From a virus: DNA of 22,033 nucleotides. A model generated the notes under the pieces. That model was not told the origin of the DNA. It searched no databases and worked only from the letters and a program-made list of their open reading frames with translations. Below, piece after piece: positions 18,347 to 22,033 of this stretch. Location: IMG/VR virus record IMGVR_UViG_3300017733_000055, positions 1-22,033 of that record; one strand, 5' to 3'. Position numbers and translations under genes: made by a program. How positions within the stretch are numbered: position 1 is the stretch's first letter; each line of letters begins with the position of its first letter.

Positions 18347-19326
18347 ACCCGTTTCCATTCGTTAAATTTGATCTTTGCTTGTAAACCTGAATATGTATTA
18401 AATTTTATCACGGACATGGGATCATGTCCAGCAAGCATCATGTCATTGATGTCTTTCTTATCTATTCCTCTTGGCCAGATGACGACGTTCTCCCCTCTAT
18501 CCACACACTTTCCAATTCGATTGACAATTTCTCGATTACGGGGTTCATTATCGTAAACAAAAACGATACTGCTTCCCTCAAGACAACAAACGTCACCGTC
18601 ACTGCCACACAAAGCCACACTATTGTTGATGAAAGTGCTGTCAAAGGGTCCTTCGACCACATAGACTGGTAGTTTCTTATCGATTTCATCAAGTCCATAG
18701 ATTTTAGGTGCCTCCTCGTCGAACATCACGGTTATATATTTAATCGATTTAGGATTGGAGAAATCTAGACTCCTACCCTGAATACCAATCAGTTTTTCCT
18801 TGTAAATCAGTGGAATAATAATTCTTGGTTCATCGTATTTGAATCCATCAAATGTTAGTTTGATTCCATTGACCCATGTTTTAAATTTGTCGGTATAATA
18901 AAATTTATCTGGATTGAGTTTTCTACTTTCAAGATATCCTCTTGCGTCAGGATTTGATGATGCCTTTGGTAGATCGATCTTTACAGACTTCTTAAATACA
19001 GGTTTTTCAAATTTAAATTCAGGGTCCTTTCGTACAGATGATATACCAGTAAATCCTTCCTTAAATTTCTCCATGGTGTATTGATCAAACATAGATTGAT
19101 CAACCTTCTTCAAGAAGTTAGTGAGAGATATATTAATACCGCAGTTATGACACTTATAATTTGCATTATTCTTTACTTGGTAAAAGTACCCTCTTGCCTT
19201 AGTCAGATTCTTCTTTGAGTCCCCACAGATAGGACATCTACAATTAAAAAGATTGTGCTTTACTTTTTTAAACTTTTGAAGTTTCAATGAGAGTAAATTG
19301 ATGTACTTTACATCAATGAAATCCAT
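18343..19326 (-). CDS. DNA primase, T4 gp61-like
   Basis: 327 residues. A zinc-binding start (NCRCPICGDSKK, Cys29/31/34, then YKCHNCGI, Cys59/62) is followed by a variable linker. The TOPRIM region (VYVVEGPFDSTFINNSVALCG, with Glu, then IVFVYDNEPRN with the Asp) and IDKKDINDMM follow. This is the order seen in T4 gp61, which makes RNA primers with the gp41 helicase at the phage fork. Length fits (T4 gp61 has 342). It heads the replication transcript primase-nrdA-nrdB from the promoter at 19349-19377. Confidence 0.93.
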   Translation of the reverse strand: MDFIDVKYINLLSLKLQKFKKVKHNLFNCRCPICGDSKKNLTKARGYFYQVKNNANYKCHNCGINISLTNFLKKVDQSMFDQYTMEKFKEGFTGISSVRKDPEFKFEKPVFKKSVKIDLPKASSNPDARGYLESRKLNPDKFYYTDKFKTWVNGIKLTFDGFKYDEPRIIIPLIYKEKLIGIQGRSLDFSNPKSIKYITVMFDEEAPKIYGLDEIDKKLPVYVVEGPFDSTFINNSVALCGSDGDVCCLEGSSIVFVYDNEPRNREIVNRIGKCVDRGENVVIWPRGIDKKDINDMMLAGHDPMSVIKFNTYSGLQAKIKFNEWKRV

Positions 19327-19348
19327 AACGAAGTCCTAGGGTCAACTC

Positions 19349-19377
19349 AGTATATCAAATACCCTTCTCCATGTCAA
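19349..19377 (-). promoter_or_regulatory. Sigma70-type promoter of primase-nrdA-nrdB
   Basis: TTGACA (19377-19372), a 17-bp spacer and TATACT (19354-19349) on the minus strand, 11 of 12 consensus positions. Transcription would start near 19342, about 16 nt before ATG 19326. It lies over the end of the 46-residue ORF. Confidence 0.87.
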
Positions 19378-19495
19378 GGACAAAAATTGAACTCGCAACA
19401 ATTCCTGTCCATTTGAGAATGGCATTTGATATCGTACACATTTGATAAGCAGAGACCGCCTTTTTCTGCTTGATCTGCAAATATTCTTTTTTCAT
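19355..19495 (-). CDS. Possible small protein, 46 aa
   Basis: 46 residues: a basic start (MKKEYLQIKQKKAVSAYQM) and a mildly hydrophobic second half (SNAILKWTGIVASSIFVLDM). It fills the gap between two transcripts. No good SD is seen and its 3' end contains the primase promoter, so it could be spurious. Accepted only because the frame is open and the composition is protein-like. Confidence 0.4.
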   Translation of the reverse strand: MKKEYLQIKQKKAVSAYQMCTISNAILKWTGIVASSIFVLDMEKGI

Positions 19496-19521
19496 CGTGA
19501 CCACTAGCCACTCAACTCTTA

Positions 19522-19932
19522 CTATATAACAGATTTCTGAATTGGAGTTGTTGAAGGTTGTAGTATTAATGGCAGAATTCTACTCCCAGCACCAATCAGT
19601 AGTGCTGTAACGATTAAAACACCACCAACTTGCCAACGAAACTTAGAAAATGCCTTTATTTCTACCTGTATTCTATCGATTCTCTCGTGAATAATTCTAT
19701 GGTTTTTCTCTTCCTGCTCTTTCATCTCATCAATCATCTTGATGATGAGAGAATCCGTCTTCATACTTTGCTCAATTCTTTCGTCGTGCTTGGTCAGGAT
19801 TTGAGCAATCCTGTTGTTACCTTCCGATATCTTTTCTACTGCTGATTCTAACTTTGCAAGCATCTCCCGAGAGAGATCCTCATACATGTTAAGTTTAGAT
19901 TCTAAAACATCAACCTTAGAATTACTGAACAT
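19522..19932 (-). CDS. Coiled-coil protein with C-terminal membrane anchor, 136 aa
   Basis: 136 residues. Residues about 5-95 show heptad repeats rich in Leu, Ile, Glu and Lys (for example LESKLNMYEDLSREMLAKLE and IIKMIDEMKEQEEKNHRIIH). Residues about 98-120 are a hydrophobic span (WQVGGVLIVTALLIGAGSRI), followed by a short polar tail. This tail-anchored coiled-coil layout recalls XhlA-type lysis accessory proteins, and also phage proteins of unknown role. It starts 1 nt after the neighbour's stop. Lysis or membrane function is inference. Confidence 0.75.
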   Translation of the reverse strand: MFSNSKVDVLESKLNMYEDLSREMLAKLESAVEKISEGNNRIAQILTKHDERIEQSMKTDSLIIKMIDEMKEQEEKNHRIIHERIDRIQVEIKAFSKFRWQVGGVLIVTALLIGAGSRILPLILQPSTTPIQKSVI

Positions 19933-19933
19933 C

Positions 19934-20425
19934 TTACTTTAACCAGAATTTTCTAGATCCCTTGCCGCCATAGATATATCTCTTTTTCTTTTTTCTCACT
20001 GGAGGTGCTTCTCCAGGAACTGCGCCTGCAATCTTACCGTCACCAACATTATTAGTTGGTCCACCCATAGCAGCAACACCCATCTCCTCTTTAAGAGAAC
20101 GAACCATATTCATAATATTTGATAATCTTTTATCATCCATTATTTTTATATAATCCTTTGATGCGTCTACCATATTATTAATATCTGATAGAGATAATTT
20201 TTGAGCAGGGTAAACGTTAGAAAATCTCCAACGTGCTTGTCCAGATTGTCCAGGAGTTTGAAAATCCTGATCCAGTACATCTTCAGTAGGAGGAAATAGA
20301 AACTTATCAAATCCACCAAGAGAAGTATTAGATCCACTATTCGTATATCCAGTATTCCCAACACTATTAGTTGGTGCTTCATTTAGATTTCGAACTTTGG
20401 AAATGATCTTATCAATATCCATCAT
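19934..20425 (-). CDS. Conserved-type cyanophage protein with basic tail, 163 aa
   Basis: 163 residues. It has an Asn/Ser/Gly-rich flexible stretch (residues 15-38), a central segment DVLDQDFQTPGQSGQARWRF, a helical part (LSDINNMVDASKDYIKIMDD), and a Lys/Tyr/Gly tail (VRKKKKRYIYGG then KGSRKFWLK). It was not matched to a T4 gene. The disordered and basic composition fits a structural or assembly protein. AAGGG precedes ATG 20425, and the start overlaps the upstream gene by 14 nt, so translation is coupled. Confidence 0.72.
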   Translation of the reverse strand: MMDIDKIISKVRNLNEAPTNSVGNTGYTNSGSNTSLGGFDKFLFPPTEDVLDQDFQTPGQSGQARWRFSNVYPAQKLSLSDINNMVDASKDYIKIMDDKRLSNIMNMVRSLKEEMGVAAMGGPTNNVGDGKIAGAVPGEAPPVRKKKKRYIYGGKGSRKFWLK

Positions 20426-20795
20426 TCATCCCTTCTAACTGTTTCTTACAATCTTCATCAATTGGAATGTCGTGGATGTGACATTTAGGATAGTCAGGAA
20501 GACGATTCATGAAAACCACGAATGTCTTTGTTAATGACCACAAATCCCTTTCAATCTTATAAAACAACATTGGAGTTGTAGCATCACCAAAGATATTGTA
20601 TAGAACAATAAAATGATTGATCAACAGGTGAGTTTTTAACTCACCTGTATTTCTGTACCGCTTCAATAATCTTTTTATATACTTAAAGTGATTAAGATCT
20701 CTGTCGAAATCTTCTTTGGTCACGGCTTGGGGATTTTCGTAGTTCTTTATAGCAAATAAAAAGAAATTTTCATCATTTAGTTCATTAAAAATCAT
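20412..20795 (-). CDS. Conserved-type cyanophage protein, 127 aa, function unknown
   Basis: 127 residues: ELNDENFFLFAIKNYENPQA, DLNHFKYIKRLLKRYRNTGE, LKTHLLINHFIVLYNIFGDA and TPMLFYKIERDLWSLTKTF. It looks like an all-helical soluble protein. I recall very similar proteins in many T4-like phages as a domain of unknown function, but cannot name it surely. It precedes the two coupled downstream genes at 19934 and 19522. The coding DNA contains a perfect 11-bp hairpin at 20624-20648. Confidence 0.75.
   Translation of the reverse strand: MIFNELNDENFFLFAIKNYENPQAVTKEDFDRDLNHFKYIKRLLKRYRNTGELKTHLLINHFIVLYNIFGDATTPMLFYKIERDLWSLTKTFVVFMNRLPDYPKCHIHDIPIDEDCKKQLEGMNDGY
20624..20648 (-). repeat. Perfect 11-bp hairpin within a coding region
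   Basis: Arms 20624-20634 and 20638-20648 are exact complements (ACAGGTGAGTT and its complement) with a 3-nt loop, inside the 127-residue gene where they encode the NTGELKTHLL region. No T-run follows on either strand, so it is not a standard terminator. Confidence 0.7.
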
Positions 20796-20813
20796 AATAT
20801 ATTACATTAATTA

Positions 20814-21353
20814 TCAAAGTGCAGCGCCTGGGAATGCAGGTGCATTACCGGTGCTAATACCGGACATTGCTACTAGAACTTCGCTCTTAACTCTCAGACT
20901 ACCGTGCTGATCATTGTAGGTGGTAACACCAACCCATCCAGCATGTCCTGGACGATATGCGTCATAGATATCATTATCGTTGGATACAGAAACACCAACT
21001 CCAGATACACCGTATACGAATGAATCAAAGTTAGTCTTCTTCTCGCTATAATGCTCGTCCAGAACTTCAGACTTGGGACATTGCGCTACAGTAAAGTCTA
21101 CGCCAGCAATAGCAGCGCCACTTAGACCCATGGTGGATCCAATGGTGCATGACTCAGTGCCAGCAATAGAAACAATTACAGCATCACCATAATAGGTTCC
21201 GCTACGCTCTCCAAATCTAATAATATCCCCGGTTGCTCCAGAACCGACAGCGCCACCAAAGTTAGTACCTGTCGCAGTGACAATGCCAGTGGTATAGTTT
21301 AACCAAACTGTTCCAGCAGACCCAACATTGTCAGAATTTCCCCAAAGTGCCAT
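20814..21353 (-). CDS. Probable virion structural protein, 179 aa
   Basis: 179 residues starting MALWGNSDNVGSAGTVWLNY, rich in Gly, Ser, Thr and Val with almost no long helix. Repeated short strands (TGIVTATGTNFG, DIIRFGERSGTYYGDAVIVS, CTIGSTMGLSGAAI) suggest beta sandwiches. I recall similar MALWGN starts in cyanomyovirus structural proteins (not searched). GGAAAGG upstream of ATG 21353 is a good SD, and a CTAAATA late-type box lies 35 nt upstream, in line with late expression. Whether it is a head decoration, tail or fibre part is unknown. Confidence 0.75.
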   Translation of the reverse strand: MALWGNSDNVGSAGTVWLNYTTGIVTATGTNFGGAVGSGATGDIIRFGERSGTYYGDAVIVSIAGTESCTIGSTMGLSGAAIAGVDFTVAQCPKSEVLDEHYSEKKTNFDSFVYGVSGVGVSVSNDNDIYDAYRPGHAGWVGVTTYNDQHGSLRVKSEVLVAMSGISTGNAPAFPGAAL

Positions 21354-21387
21354 GTCCTTTCCTGTAAATTTTTTTTACTGATAATAA

Positions 21388-21394
21388 TATTTAG
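21388..21394 (-). promoter_or_regulatory. Late-type promoter box upstream of the structural gene
   Basis: TCTAAATA on the minus strand (box CTAAATA at 21394-21388) matches the T4 late consensus TATAAATA at seven of eight positions. It is about 35 nt before ATG 21353, so the leader would be about 25 nt. It overlaps no other promoter type. Confidence 0.55.
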
Positions 21395-21402
21395 AAGATC
21401 TA

Positions 21403-21597
21403 TTACCTTGCCTCAATGGCACCTTTTACTGTTTCCAGTAACTTGTCGTCCATATCGGTCTTGGTAAGTTTGACCGCCTTTTCTAAGATGATGATACAAA
21501 TTGCAATAAGTTTTTCCCCCAGTTCCTCATTGTCAGGAACCTTCGATACCGCATCAGTAATAATCTTTGATGCGATTGGTAGTAGAAATGCTAACAT
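21403..21597 (-). CDS. Small amphipathic/hydrophobic protein, 64 aa
   Basis: 64 residues from ATG 21597 (a TTG at 21609 would add four). Two hydrophobic stretches, MLAFLLPIASKIITDAV and EKLIAICIIILEKAVKL, are separated by a charged VPDNEE turn, and the end is charged and helical. It could be a holin-like two-helix membrane protein or a small structural protein; the sequence does not decide. It lies between two probable late genes. Confidence 0.65.
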   Translation of the reverse strand: MLAFLLPIASKIITDAVSKVPDNEELGEKLIAICIIILEKAVKLTKTDMDDKLLETVKGAIEAR

Positions 21598-21617
21598 AAT
21601 TGACTTCAATACACTAC

Positions 21618-21623
21618 ATTATA
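21618..21623 (-). promoter_or_regulatory. TATAAT box without a matching -35
   Basis: TATAAT on the minus strand, about 20 nt before ATG 21597. The 17-bp position holds GGTGAC, a poor -35, and a TTGACC lies only 8 bp upstream. It may be a factor-dependent (middle-type) promoter or chance. Confidence 0.3.
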
Positions 21624-21637
21624 TAGGTAAGGGTCAA

Positions 21638-22033
21638 TCAGTCACCTTGATACCTTCCTGATCCGTAACCATAAGGATCGGGTTTGGGTGCTCTCTTACG
21701 TGCAAGGTCTCCCTTGATCTTATCAACAGGTGTTACACCTTTATAACCCTTTGCACCTTTTTCTTTCTTCTTACCTTGGGGTTGAATCGCTTTACCACGA
21801 GAAGAGATCACACCACCAGTCTTACGCAGTTGTCCTTTTACTTTATCAAAAGTATTTCCTGGTCTGGTTCCCGGTTTTGCAGAAGGTTCTCCAGTTTTGA
21901 AGTCCTTTCCGGTTTCCTTGGCGTAGCGAGTCACTTCATCAATACCGCGTTCATCTTCTAGTTTAGCAGCAATTGCCATCTTGCGGATCTCTTCCTTGGT
22001 TTTACCCTTGAATTGAGGAGCATCGGACTTATA
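21638..22033 (-). CDS. Basic Lys/Gly-rich protein (5' end beyond window)
   Basis: The frame is open to the right edge, so the ATG at 21979 is probably internal: the 18 codons before it (SDAPQFKGKTKEEIRKMAIA region) look coding. At least 131 residues: a helical KTKEEIRKMAIAAKLEDE part, then a long Lys/Gly/Pro-rich part (PSAKPGTRPGNTFDKVKGQL, GKKKEKGAKGYKG) and a GYGSGRYQGD end. No family recognised. The low-complexity basic composition suggests a DNA-binding or head-assembly role, by inference only. Confidence 0.7.
   Translation of the reverse strand, partial: YKSDAPQFKGKTKEEIRKMAIAAKLEDERGIDEVTRYAKETGKDFKTGEPSAKPGTRPGNTFDKVKGQLRKTGGVISSRGKAIQPQGKKKEKGAKGYKGVTPVDKIKGDLARKRAPKPDPYGYGSGRYQGD

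Noticed and set aside
1-22033. Integrase, insertion sequence, CRISPR array or attachment site
   Set aside because: No transposase or recombinase motifs, no regularly spaced repeats, and no tRNA-fragment duplication were seen.

Overview
The window looks like part of a T4-like marine cyanophage (cyanomyovirus) genome. The grounds are: T4-type replication genes (a gp61-like primase and class Ia NrdA/NrdB); cyanobacterial host-derived genes (two Hli proteins, a plant-type ferredoxin, PstS and a 6-phosphogluconate dehydrogenase fragment); six phage tRNAs; many tiny overlapping ORFs; and T4-like promoters. Every gene I can support is read leftward (minus strand). I see no integrase, transposase or CRISPR array. 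Most coding products were recognised by eye from motifs; no database search was run.

Layout from left to right. 1-725: the start of a PstS phosphate-binding protein behind a candidate PHO box, then a small secreted outer-membrane-like protein with a structured leader. 924-2469: a compact photosynthesis/host-takeover block (two hli genes, petF and several tiny membrane or acidic proteins) with start/stop overlaps and two consensus-like sigma70 promoters. 2512-10530: a ten-gene sugar operon ending in GDP-mannose 4,6-dehydratase and GDP-fucose synthase, with a GT11-type alpha-1,2-fucosyltransferase, a GT6-type (ABO blood-group family) transferase, three GT25-type transferases, another GT-A transferase, a sugar-nucleotide 4-epimerase and one unrecognised protein. 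10598-13676: an accessory block of small ORFs, two tRNA groups, a Phd-like orphan antitoxin, a structured leader RNA and a gnd gene reduced to its NAD(P)-binding domain. 13673-14869: more small genes including an ABM-fold protein and a GIY-YIG-like protein. 14869-19326: nrdB, nrdA and primase in one transcript. 19355-22033: conserved phage proteins that are probably structural or lysis related, with late-type promoter sequences.

How the genes work together. Primase and NrdAB serve phage DNA replication. Hli and ferredoxin would keep host light reactions and electron supply running; PstS would respond to phosphate limitation. The sugar operon is the most striking part. It encodes synthesis of GDP-fucose, a fucosyltransferase of the H-antigen type, a probable UDP-Gal/GalNAc-producing epimerase, and a transferase of the family that adds Gal or GalNAc to Fuc-alpha1,2-Gal. 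Together these could build an A/B blood-group-like glycan on the infected cell or the virion. This is inference from family membership and gene order.

Regulation is unusually readable. Eight sigma70-type promoters share the form TTGAC(A/C/G), exactly 17 bp, then a TATAAT-like box. In two of them (petF and gmd) the -35 box sits in the loop of the upstream gene's terminator hairpin. Late-type boxes precede the outer-membrane-like gene and the 179-residue probable structural gene.
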